A DNA stretch of 5,889 nucleotides from Aequorivita sp. (GTDB taxonomy: Bacteria; Bacteroidota; Bacteroidia; Flavobacteriales; Flavobacteriaceae): NCBI GenBank assembly GCA_020435865.1, contig JAGQYZ010000229.1, forward strand, positions 6,115-12,003, read 5' to 3'. The notes under the pieces are model-generated. The model was not told the origin of the DNA, searched no databases, and was given only the letters and a program-made list of their open reading frames with translations. The translations under genes and the position numbers were made by a program. Shown in pieces: positions 1-5,889 of this stretch (positions within the stretch are counted from its first letter, which is position 1; each line of letters opens with the position of its first letter).

Positions 1-414
1 CTTCCTGGTGGTGGAACTACGGATTATGCGGTGGATATTTACCACAAAGCCTTGAAGCACAAAAAATACATCTGTTTTTTAAATGCTGAAACAACGCTGC
101 CAATGATGTTTATGGACGATGCCATAAATGCTACAGTACGTATTATGGAGGCTGAAAATGAAAAGATTAAAATAAGAAGTTCCTATAATCTCTCGGCCAT
201 GAGTTTTGATCCTGAGGAAATTACTGAAAGCATTCAAAAACACATACCTGAATTTAAAATAAGTTATGAACCCGATTTTAGACAAGCTATTGCAGATAGC
301 TGGCCTCAGAGCATTGATGATAGTGATGCTAGAAAGGATTGGGGTTGGGAAAGTAAAATTTCTCTGGATGAAATGACTAAAATAATGCTTGAAAATTTGA
401 AGGAGAAGTATTAA
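1..414 (+). CDS. tdh: L-threonine 3-dehydrogenase, SDR type, C-terminal part (5' end outside window)
   Basis: The frame is open from base 1 and gives 137 residues before TAA at 412-414; the family is about 310-320 residues, so the N-terminal half with the NAD-binding Rossmann glycine motif and the YxxxK catalytic pair is outside the window. The visible part starts LPGGGTTDYAVDIYHKAL, followed by LPMMFMDDAINAT, KIRSSYNLSAMSF and DSWPQSIDDSDARKDWGW, which I recognise as the conserved C-terminal blocks of the epimerase-like (extended SDR) threonine dehydrogenases of flavobacteria. The enzyme oxidises L-threonine with NAD+ to 2-amino-3-ketobutyrate in the cytoplasm, which a glycine C-acetyltransferase then splits to glycine and acetyl-CoA. 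A GTG at 31 is only an internal valine codon. The gene converges on the T9SS gene, with a shared hairpin terminator between them. The alternative is another NAD-dependent epimerase/dehydratase, but the motif match makes that unlikely. Confidence 0.9.
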   Translation, partial: LPGGGTTDYAVDIYHKALKHKKYICFLNAETTLPMMFMDDAINATVRIMEAENEKIKIRSSYNLSAMSFDPEEITESIQKHIPEFKISYEPDFRQAIADSWPQSIDDSDARKDWGWESKISLDEMTKIMLENLKEKY

Positions 415-532
415 GGGAGAATTTAGGCAGAAGGAATTATGGCTGATTATCCATTATGCTTCACTTTAATATATATTTAATAGTCTACTACAAAATAGAG
501 TCTACTATTTACTTTTGATATTTAAAAAAATA

Positions 533-560
533 AACAGGTTCAATAGAAATTGAACCTGTT
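533..560. terminator. Bidirectional hairpin terminator between convergent genes
   Basis: A perfect 12-bp inverted repeat (AACAGGTTCAAT, 533-544, and ATTGAACCTGTT, 549-560) encloses a 4-base loop. Read rightwards it is followed by CTTTTAT and would end tdh. Read leftwards it is followed by TATTTTTTT, a better U tract, and would end the T9SS gene, whose stop is about 60 bp away. The position between two converging genes fits a shared intrinsic terminator. Confidence 0.85.
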
Positions 561-623
561 CTTTTATACTGCTCTCCCAGATTTTTAAAATATTGGGCAT
601 TAAAAATTAATTATCTATCTAAC

Positions 624-2624
624 TTACCGTTTTAGTATCTTTTTCATAATTTTTCCTGCTTCGGTTTCTATTGAGAAAATATAAATTCCAGTATTTAATG
701 CTGAAATATTTACTTCAGCATTCTGGGCTTCTGTTTGGGCAGCCTGAATTTTTCTTCCTTGAAGATCATAAACCGTAGTACTTTTAATAATTGAAGCCGA
801 TTTAATATATACTGCCCCGTTCGTAGGATTTGGATATATCGAAATCTGTGTGTCATCAAATTCCTCCACTCCCAATATCCTGAACGAAGTAACGGCCTCA
901 TTGGTTTCTATAGGGAAGTTATAGTCAAAATAAATATTAGCTTGGGCCGCCACATCATCTGTTGAGGTTAATTCGCTATTGGTTTTCATTTTAAGCAGAA
1001 TATTTCCGTGACCTCCCGTATCCAGATGGATATTTTCAAAATAAAATTCGGCTATATTATTATTTATCATTATTTGTGCATTGTGTGATATATTAAGAAT
1101 TTGAATACTGTTTGGGTCAAAATCAGTTGGATCTATTTCCATCGTCACCACAACATTCTCTGCTGGTGCATTTCCAGTGTTTTCAAAATTTATAGCATAG
1201 TGAAGAAAATCTCCAATATAGTTTGTAGGCACTTCATCTCCTTGCAAACAAACAATATTATTGGGGTCTATAGAACCAATTACTTCTTGGTCTAGGGTAA
1301 AAAAGTTATCGTTTGGAAGTTCATCTCCCGCAACGGGGTTAATTTCTGCAAAAAGCACCAATATATCCCCAATGTTTACGGGAGGAGTATCCATTGGACC
1401 ATTTACATCAAGAACTATTTCAACAGTCTCGGTTTGGTAGGGTTGCAAATCTGTAAAATTAAATGTTATTGTTCCATTTCCTTGCGTGTCTGGCAGTGTG
1501 CTTGAAGACACAAAATCCATTTGGTCTTCAGGATAGTTGAATTGAACATCGCCCGAAAGAGTTTGGCTTCCTTTGTTTTTATATACTAACGAATAGGTGG
1601 CTTCAAACCCAGGCCTTGCAGGTATTATAGGGGCAATCACAACTTCAAGATCTTGGTGAATTCCATTTGCTTCCACACAAAAATCTTGGGTTACGGTGCT
1701 GTTATCAATTATCGGAATTTCTATATCTGCTGAAGTAGGACTCACATTAAAATAGTTTGGGTTTTCAAGGTTGGGCAATATTGTATATGTTCCTACCTCT
1801 CCAACAAAGAGAGTATAAATTCCTGCACTATTACCATAAGCCATACCATTTGTAGGCAATCCATTAAAATTTATATTAAAACTTGTGTAAGGAATACTGT
1901 TATCACCTGAATCGCACCCATCACCTTCATTGTCAAATTTTGTTACCCCAGTAATGGTATTTACATCACCTCCGGGAGGGAAGGTGCAGAAGGAATTCAC
2001 CGGATAATCGGTTCCTGCAAATTGTTGTATTTCATTAACTTGAAAATCGTCTGCACATACATAGCTCAAGCTTAGATTATTGGATTGGAACCAATTTTCC
2101 GACCAACTTCCTGGGTCCATAAGAGTGCTTTCATCACTTCCGTTTTTGATAAAAACGGTTTCCATTAAATGATTGTTTATAACCCTTAAATATTTTAAGT
2201 TGCTATTATTGCTTAAATCTAAAGTTGTAATAGAACTGCTATAGATTGAAAACATTCTTAATAATGGGCACGAAGTAACATTTACTGAAGTTAGAGGGCC
2301 CACATTTGGAGGAATTGCGGCTTGAATCCCTATTGAATCCAATTGTACATTATTTGAAAAATCCAATGTAACAACCTGGTTGGGATCACTTTGGAAAATC
2401 TCTAAATTCAGGAATGCTTCAATCCCTTGTACACTAACAATATTTGAAGATTGCAAGGATATTGAAGTTGTCGCCAAAGCTTCGGAAACCTGGATTTCTC
2501 CATCGTTATTTGTATCAACGCCATCACTGATTAATTCACCTTTAAATGACACGTCCGGAATATTTACGATTTGTGCACTGGCTAACCCAGTAGTTAATAT
2601 GAGAAATAGTAGTATTTTGTTCAT
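624..2624 (-). CDS. Secreted leucine-rich-repeat protein with T9SS type A sorting domain
   Basis: This is a predicted cell-surface or secreted protein of 666 residues. I chose ATG at 2624 because it gives a compact signal peptide (MNKILLFLILTTGLASA, cleavage before Q18); the frame can be extended only to a TTG at 2633. Residues 37-44 (DTNNDGEI) resemble a calcium-binding loop. Residues about 50-165 hold irregular leucine-rich repeats (VVTLDFSNN, ITTLDLSNNSNLKYL). Residues about 220-320 include DNEGDGCDSGD and look like a beta-sandwich B-type repeat. Residues about 325-450 resemble a DUF11-like domain, and about 450-585 (SIDPNNIVCLQGDEVP, YAINFENTGNAPAENV, ANIYFDYNFPIETNEA) match the DUF7619-type domain common in flavobacterial surface proteins. 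The end, from ISIYPNPTNGAVYI (about 594) to KIMKKILKR, is a T9SS type A sorting domain. The protein should cross the outer membrane by T9SS and be released or anchored. Its ligand is unknown; adhesion or binding is only a guess from the LRR and beta domains. It lies downstream of the two-component genes, with its own putative operator and promoter. Confidence 0.9.
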   Translation of the reverse strand: MNKILLFLILTTGLASAQIVNIPDVSFKGELISDGVDTNNDGEIQVSEALATTSISLQSSNIVSVQGIEAFLNLEIFQSDPNQVVTLDFSNNVQLDSIGIQAAIPPNVGPLTSVNVTSCPLLRMFSIYSSSITTLDLSNNSNLKYLRVINNHLMETVFIKNGSDESTLMDPGSWSENWFQSNNLSLSYVCADDFQVNEIQQFAGTDYPVNSFCTFPPGGDVNTITGVTKFDNEGDGCDSGDNSIPYTSFNINFNGLPTNGMAYGNSAGIYTLFVGEVGTYTILPNLENPNYFNVSPTSADIEIPIIDNSTVTQDFCVEANGIHQDLEVVIAPIIPARPGFEATYSLVYKNKGSQTLSGDVQFNYPEDQMDFVSSSTLPDTQGNGTITFNFTDLQPYQTETVEIVLDVNGPMDTPPVNIGDILVLFAEINPVAGDELPNDNFFTLDQEVIGSIDPNNIVCLQGDEVPTNYIGDFLHYAINFENTGNAPAENVVVTMEIDPTDFDPNSIQILNISHNAQIMINNNIAEFYFENIHLDTGGHGNILLKMKTNSELTSTDDVAAQANIYFDYNFPIETNEAVTSFRILGVEEFDDTQISIYPNPTNGAVYIKSASIIKSTTVYDLQGRKIQAAQTEAQNAEVNISALNTGIYIFSIETEAGKIMKKILKR

Positions 2625-2640
2625 AATGGTCAATTTTCAT

Positions 2641-2648
2641 TAAATGTA
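2641..2648 (-). promoter_or_regulatory. Putative -7 box of the T9SS gene promoter
   Basis: Read in gene direction the sequence is TACATTTA, one mismatch from the Bacteroidota -7 consensus TAnnTTTG. There is no TTG at the expected -33 position, so it would be a weak promoter needing an activator. The transcript would start about 10 bases before the ATG at 2624, which is short but possible in a group that does not rely on Shine-Dalgarno pairing. The call rests mainly on its spacing to the upstream repeat pair, which equals that at the kinase gene. Confidence 0.35.
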
Positions 2649-2678
2649 ATTAAGTGTTTTCAGTATTTTATAGTTGAA

Positions 2679-2710
2679 TGAGCATACGCCAATTTTCAAT
2701 TAGAATTCGC
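2679..2710 (-). promoter_or_regulatory. Putative LytTR-type operator (direct repeat, 21-bp period) of the T9SS gene
   Basis: In gene direction the two copies are GCGAATTCTAA (2710-2700) and GCGTATGCTCA (2689-2679), starting exactly 21 bp apart and matching each other at 8 of 11 positions. The first differs from the repeat upstream of the kinase (GCAAATTCTAA) at one base of eleven. After the second copy both loci also have A, one base, then TCAA. Copy one begins immediately after the response regulator stop codon (2711-2713). Known LytTR regulators bind direct repeats about two helical turns apart, so the neighbouring regulator is the natural candidate. Binding is inferred. Confidence 0.5.
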
Positions 2711-3472
2711 TTACATCGCTTTTAAAATATTTTGCAATCGTTCTCTTTTCCGTTGCGAAATGGGCAAGCGGCTTCCATCTTCCATCACCACATAACCGCC
2801 ATCTTTTTTAATGTAAGACTTTAAATAATTAAGGTTTATTAAATGTGATTGGTGGATGCGTTCAAAATTGTGCTGTGCCAAAAGCTCTTCATATTCCTTC
2901 AATGTTTTTGAAATCAATATAGGCTTGTGGTTGTTAATATAAAACTTGGTATAATTATCCTCACTTTCGCAGCGTATGATGTCGCTTATATCAAAAAGAT
3001 GAATACCATCTTGGGTTGAAAGCGCTATGCGTTTAAAATTATCCACATTTTTCCGAATGTTTTCAAGTAACAAATCAATATGTGAAAAATCATTTTTCTT
3101 TTCCACCACCGTTTCAATTTTTTTGATCACTTTTTGTAGTTCTTCCGGGTCAACGGGTTTTAGTAAAAAATCAAGCGCACTAAACCTGAAAGCTTTGATT
3201 GCGTATTGCTCATGAGCCGTAATAAATACAATATTGGAGGAAATAGTTTTGTTTTTTTCGGCTATTTTTTCCAAAATGTCAAAGCCGGTGCCGTCGTTCA
3301 ACTGTATGTCCAGAAAAACAACTTCGGGCTGCAATTTATCCATCGCCTCAACGCCACTTGTTACGCTATCTGCTTCCCCAATTATCTTTATGCTGGGGGC
3401 AAATAGGGCAAGGAGTTTTTTCATTCCTTCCCTTAAATTTTTATCATCGTCTATTAAAATTGCTTTTATCAT
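2711..3472 (-). CDS. LytTR family response regulator transcription factor
   Basis: A cytoplasmic DNA-binding response regulator of 253 residues, full length for the family. The receiver domain spans about residues 2-120: acidic residues D8-D10 for magnesium, phosphate-accepting D55 in VVFLDIQLNDGTG, T85 in FITAHEQYAI, and K105 in LLKPVD. A linker (about 120-145) leads to a LytTR domain (about 147-250) with the usual blocks IIRCESEDNYTKFYI, ILISKTLKEYEELL, FERIHQSHLINLNYL and ISQRKRERLQNIL. All key receiver residues are present, so normal phosphorylation is expected, presumably by the kinase encoded 23 bp upstream in the same orientation; the two form an operon. LytTR domains bind pairs of direct repeats. 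Two such pairs lie in this window, upstream of the kinase gene and directly after this gene's stop codon, and they are its likely targets. No terminator is visible between this gene and the T9SS gene, so some read-through is possible. It belongs to the LytR/AgrA/AlgR group. Confidence 0.93.
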   Translation of the reverse strand: MIKAILIDDDKNLREGMKKLLALFAPSIKIIGEADSVTSGVEAMDKLQPEVVFLDIQLNDGTGFDILEKIAEKNKTISSNIVFITAHEQYAIKAFRFSALDFLLKPVDPEELQKVIKKIETVVEKKNDFSHIDLLLENIRKNVDNFKRIALSTQDGIHLFDISDIIRCESEDNYTKFYINNHKPILISKTLKEYEELLAQHNFERIHQSHLINLNYLKSYIKKDGGYVVMEDGSRLPISQRKRERLQNILKAM

Positions 3473-3495
3473 AAACTATATTCAAATCCTAATTC

Positions 3496-5457
3496 TTAGT
3501 TGCCAATATATTGCAGGGGCAGTTTCAGTTTTATTTTTGTGCCAGTTATTTCTTCATCTTTTTTCATTTCTTCAATTTCAATATTGGCTTCTTTTGTCGT
3601 GGTTTCAGTAATCATTTCCAAGCGTTTTTTTATGATGCCCAAGGCCATAGATTTGTGTGCCAAAACCAAATTTTTCTTATTTTTTCTGGATTGGTTTATC
3701 CCCACCCCATCATCTACAATAGTACAATGTAGCGATGAATTGGTCACTGAAAACTCAATGGAAATATTTCCATTTTCTTTCTTCGGAATAACACCGTGTA
3801 TGATGGCGTTTTCAATGAAAGGCTGAATAAGCAAAGGCGGTAGTGCAAGATCGTCCTCAATATTTGGGTCTTTTGTAATGCTGAAATTGAATTTATTATT
3901 AAAACGAAGCTGTTCCAGTTCCAAATAATTCTGAAGGCTTTCAATCTCTTTGTCAATGGGAATAAGTGATTCTTTTGAATATTCCAATGTTAGTCGCATC
4001 AATTTCGAAAATTTTGAAAGATATTTGATGGCACTATCGGTACCATTCTGAACAATAAAACTGGAAATAGACCCCAAACAATTGAACACAAAGTGTGGGT
4101 TCATCTGAAGGTGAAGCGCCTTTTGCTCATATTCGGCCAATTCTTTTTGAAGGGTCAAAGTCTTTTTTAATTGGGAGCGGTTATAAATCAAAAATCCAAT
4201 TCCGAATAGCAACAACGCGATTAATGCACCAAAAAGTAGTTTTAGATTGTTGCTCTTTGCCTCCTCTTTTAATAATAATTCCCGCTTTTGGTTTTCTTCT
4301 TTTTGGAGCAATTCCTTTTTTTCAAAATTATAGTTCATGGTAGCTTCAACCGCTTTTCGAACATCATTTTTTGCATATAGACTATCCTTAGCTGTGCTGT
4401 ATTTTTTAAAATGAAACAATGCTTGTTCCGTATTTCCATTTTTCGAATAAATGTCGCTCAATAATTTTTCAGCAACTACTCTTTGTTCCAATACATTTGT
4501 TTCCATAGCCAAGCTTAATGCATTATTTATGGCATTTAACGCTTCCACCTTATTGTTGTTATTGTTGTGAAATTCGGCTAAATGTAGGTAAGTGTCTGCA
4601 AGTCCAAATTTGTCGTTTATCTCTTCAAAAGAAACTATTGCTTTCTGCCAATTTTCTATTGCCATTTCGGGATATTCCCTTGCTTCATAATATGCTCCAA
4701 TATTATTGTACCATTCGCCCAGAGCCCGTGGATTTGGGTTTTCGTCTATACTGCTTTTGGCAGCGGTATAATACTGAAATGCTTCATCCAACATGCTTTT
4801 CTTAAAATAAATATTGGCAATATTGGTTTGGATAATGCCTTTATTTGGATCTTTTTTTTCTTTCTGAATTTCAAGTGCTTTTAAGAAAAATTCTAAAGCT
4901 TTATCGGCTTCATTCTGCGCTCTGTAAACCACACCAATGTTGTTATAAATTTTTGAAGCCTGTACTTGGTCATTTAATTTTTCGTAGCCTTTTGCAGCTT
5001 CCAAATAGTATTGAAGCGCTTTAGCGTAATTACTTTGCTCAGAAAAAACAATCCCCATACTGCCATAGGTTCTGGCGATACCTTGTTGAATTTCATCTTT
5101 GGTTTGTGACGTTTTTTGCAATTCCTCAAAAATGGATTTAGCCCAAACAAAGTTATCCATCGCTTTTTGGTAATCTCCCAAAATAATATGGGCCGTACCA
5201 ATGTTTAGATAGGCACTTCCAATTTCTGGTTTCAATTGGGTTTCTTCGGAAATTTTAAGCGCTTGGTTCCCAAACTCCAGCATTTTGTTTGGATCGCTGT
5301 ATTTATATTGGTTGGAAATTGCGTTATACAATTTCGCTTTTTCCAAATTATTTGAAGTTTTGGTAAGTTTATATGCTAAGCTATCAATTATTTTGTCCTG
5401 TGCGCGGAGGTTTATAAAACACAAAAACAGAACAAATAAAATAATTGGAAGCCTCAT
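3496..5457 (-). CDS. TPR-containing sensor histidine kinase (LytS/YehU-type His_kinase family)
   Basis: A membrane sensor kinase of 653 residues. Residues 1-19 form a signal peptide (RLPIILFVLFLCFINLRA). About eight TPR-like helix pairs follow (near 42-73, 80-113, 127-160, 168-200, 207-238, 245-281, 284-318 and 324-357), then a charged coiled coil (about 374-402), one membrane segment (about 405-425) and a short second coiled coil (about 428-450). The His_kinase domain has its phosphorylation site H455 in QMNPHFVFN. The ATPase part shows the N box (LLIQPFIENAIIHGV, N550), G1 (DDGVGI, 582-587), GIIKKRLEMI (607-616) and a final GTKIKLKLP strand. The topology puts the TPRs in the periplasm, the kinase in the cytoplasm, and positive residues after the membrane segment. 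The TPRs probably sense a protein or peptide partner; the ligand is unknown. Its partner is the LytTR regulator 23 bp downstream. ATG at 5457 is chosen because it opens the signal peptide; no Shine-Dalgarno sequence is evident. The whole frame is intact. Confidence 0.93.
   Translation of the reverse strand: MRLPIILFVLFLCFINLRAQDKIIDSLAYKLTKTSNNLEKAKLYNAISNQYKYSDPNKMLEFGNQALKISEETQLKPEIGSAYLNIGTAHIILGDYQKAMDNFVWAKSIFEELQKTSQTKDEIQQGIARTYGSMGIVFSEQSNYAKALQYYLEAAKGYEKLNDQVQASKIYNNIGVVYRAQNEADKALEFFLKALEIQKEKKDPNKGIIQTNIANIYFKKSMLDEAFQYYTAAKSSIDENPNPRALGEWYNNIGAYYEAREYPEMAIENWQKAIVSFEEINDKFGLADTYLHLAEFHNNNNNKVEALNAINNALSLAMETNVLEQRVVAEKLLSDIYSKNGNTEQALFHFKKYSTAKDSLYAKNDVRKAVEATMNYNFEKKELLQKEENQKRELLLKEEAKSNNLKLLFGALIALLLFGIGFLIYNRSQLKKTLTLQKELAEYEQKALHLQMNPHFVFNCLGSISSFIVQNGTDSAIKYLSKFSKLMRLTLEYSKESLIPIDKEIESLQNYLELEQLRFNNKFNFSITKDPNIEDDLALPPLLIQPFIENAIIHGVIPKKENGNISIEFSVTNSSLHCTIVDDGVGINQSRKNKKNLVLAHKSMALGIIKKRLEMITETTTKEANIEIEEMKKDEEITGTKIKLKLPLQYIGN
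4552..4566 (-). repeat. AAY codon run encoding five asparagines in the kinase
   Basis: Five consecutive AAT/AAC codons encode N298-N302 in the loop between the two helices of the seventh TPR-like repeat. This short trinucleotide tract could change length by slippage without breaking the frame. It is probably only a flexible loop. Confidence 0.6.
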
Positions 5458-5478
5458 ATATTCGTGAAATTTAAGAAA

Positions 5479-5507
5479 CGAATGTATGCGAAACTAACCA
5501 ATTCCAA
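5479..5507 (-). promoter_or_regulatory. Putative promoter of the kinase-regulator operon
   Basis: In gene direction there is ATTGG (TTG at 5507-5505), 18 bases, then TACATTCG (5486-5479). This approximates the Bacteroidota -33 TTTG / -7 TAnnTTTG promoter, with one mismatch in the -7 box. Transcription would start about 15 bases before the kinase ATG. The T9SS gene has a TACATT box at the same distance from its repeat pair, which strengthens the call. Confidence 0.45.
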
Positions 5508-5516
5508 TTATTTGAT

Positions 5517-5548
5517 TTAGAATTTGCTTGATTTGGATTAGAATTTGC
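5517..5548 (-). promoter_or_regulatory. Putative LytTR-type operator (direct repeat, 21-bp period) of the kinase-regulator operon
   Basis: In gene direction GCAAATTCTAA occurs twice, at 5548-5538 and 5527-5517, starting 21 bp apart. Extended downstream to 17 bp, the copies agree at 15 positions (5532-5548 against 5511-5527). Two helical turns between direct repeats is the spacing used by AgrA- and AlgR-type LytTR proteins. The pair lies just upstream of the putative promoter, where an activator would sit, and suggests that the regulator controls its own operon. The repeat is seen directly; its role is inferred. Confidence 0.6.
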
Positions 5549-5580
5549 ATTTAAAAACAAGCATTCACTTACCAAAATAA

Positions 5581-5703
5581 TTATTCTTTAAACTCAATGT
5601 CAAGAATTTCGCCGTTACTTTCCAAAAAACAGGCAGTACAATCAATAACAAGACATTCCTCATCGGTCACATACGCAATTTTATTCAAAGAGGTTCGGAA
5701 ATG
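5581..5703 (-). pseudogene. Short open stretch, possible 3' remnant of an unidentified gene
   Basis: Forty codons are open between in-frame TAA codons at 5706-5704 and 5583-5581, reading HFRTSLNKIAYVTDEECL and then VIDCTACFLESNGEILDIEF plus KE. There is no ATG; only TTG at 5688 or GTG at 5670 could start it. The mixed composition, with three cysteines and a balanced charge pattern, looks more like real protein than translated AT-rich spacer. Upstream of the stop the same frame reads FQLLPEKIIKP before another stop, and the other two minus-strand frames do not continue it. I do not recognise the family. It could be the tail of a decayed gene, a very small protein with a rare start, or chance. 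Confidence 0.3.
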
Positions 5704-5850
5704 TTAGGGTTTAATTATTTTTTCTGGAAGTAATTGAAATCATTATGAAAAACAAATGGACATTAATTTTTTATTATAAGCCACCGAAAATAGTTCTCAA
5801 TTATGGTTTCATTAAAAATGTAACATATTAAAAGTTTGAGTTCAAGGTTT
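5704..5850. other. AT-rich spacer, no gene recognised
   Basis: The stretch is AT-rich and has stops in all frames. The only ATG frame of note on the plus strand is 28 codons (5745-5831) with no recognisable features. With the remnant, the operator region and the right-edge hairpin it makes up the gap of about 430 bp upstream of the kinase. I see no tRNA, riboswitch or mobile-element signature in it. Confidence 0.5.
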
Positions 5851-5889
5851 AAAAGAACAAGTCCAAACTTTGATTGAACCTGTTCTTTT
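5851..5889 (-). terminator. Hairpin terminator for a leftward gene beyond the right edge
   Basis: Two 16-base arms (5851-5866 and 5874-5889) enclose a 7-base loop. As leftward RNA all 16 positions pair, two of them as G-U, and the second arm ends in UUUU. As rightward RNA the same two positions become A-C mismatches. The structure therefore favours the minus strand and probably ends a leftward gene lying to the right of the window. It would also separate that gene from the kinase operon. The right arm runs to the last base, so the structure may be cut by the window edge. Confidence 0.6.

Noticed and set aside
482..507. 9-bp direct repeat AGTCTACTA (482-490 and 499-507)
   Set aside because: It is short and lies between convergent genes near the terminator, with no promoter nearby and no match to the 21-bp-period motif. 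It is probably chance in AT-rich sequence.
576..597. Imperfect hairpin CCCA...TGGG downstream of the T9SS stop
   Set aside because: The stem is weak and interrupted and no U tract follows leftwards. The perfect hairpin at 533-560 explains termination better.
2625..2633. TTG start at 2633 for the T9SS protein
   Set aside because: It adds only three residues before an ATG that begins a typical signal peptide. The ATG at 2624 is the better start.
2538..2640. ATG at 2640 on the minus strand opening a 32-codon frame just upstream of the T9SS start
   Set aside because: It is out of frame with the T9SS gene, overlaps its signal-peptide coding sequence, and would start upstream of the predicted transcription start. 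The product has no recognisable features.
2631..2698. 9-bp repeat CAATTTTCA (2631-2639 and 2690-2698)
   Set aside because: The sequence is low-complexity AT-rich, the copies are 59 bp apart, one touches the start region, and there is no counterpart at the kinase promoter.
3234..3611. Plus-strand frames inside the kinase and regulator genes
   Set aside because: They are antisense shadows of two genes with full, conserved domains. Their translations are rich in F, S and I and have no domain match.
5745..5831. 28-codon plus-strand frame starting MKNKWTLIFYYK
   Set aside because: It is short, lies in AT-rich spacer, and has no conserved motif and no terminator or operon context of its own.

Overview
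The window reads as a chromosomal segment of a marine or freshwater-type member of the Bacteroidota, class Flavobacteriia. The signs are strong AT bias, a protein ending in a type IX secretion (T9SS) type A sorting domain, an SDR-type L-threonine dehydrogenase of the flavobacterial kind, a TPR histidine kinase paired with a LytTR regulator, starts without clear Shine-Dalgarno sequences, and promoter motifs close to the Bacteroidota TAnnTTTG type.

Layout: at the left edge, the last 137 residues of L-threonine 3-dehydrogenase (tdh) run rightwards and end at 414. A short gap holds a perfect 12-bp stem that can terminate both tdh and the convergent gene. Everything else of substance runs leftwards. 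In order of transcription these are a periplasmic-TPR sensor histidine kinase (5457 to 3496), a LytTR response regulator 23 bp downstream (3472 to 2711), and, after an 86-bp gap, a secreted leucine-rich-repeat protein with a T9SS sorting signal (2624 to 624). Upstream of the kinase lies a gap of about 430 bp with no intact gene. It holds the kinase promoter region, a 40-codon open stretch that looks like a gene remnant, and at the right edge a hairpin that works best as a terminator for a leftward gene lying outside the window.

The most interesting signal is regulatory. Upstream of the kinase is an 11-bp direct repeat (GCAAATTCTAA, read in gene direction) whose two copies start 21 bp apart. 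Upstream of the T9SS gene is a related pair (GCGAATTCTAA and GCGTATGCTCA), also exactly 21 bp apart. In both places the second copy starts exactly 41 bp before a TACATT -7-like box. A 21-bp period of direct repeats is the geometry used by LytTR-domain regulators such as AgrA and AlgR. The inference is that the regulator encoded between the two sites binds both, so that it autoregulates its own operon and controls the secreted protein. Sensor, regulator and secreted output would then form one self-contained circuit.
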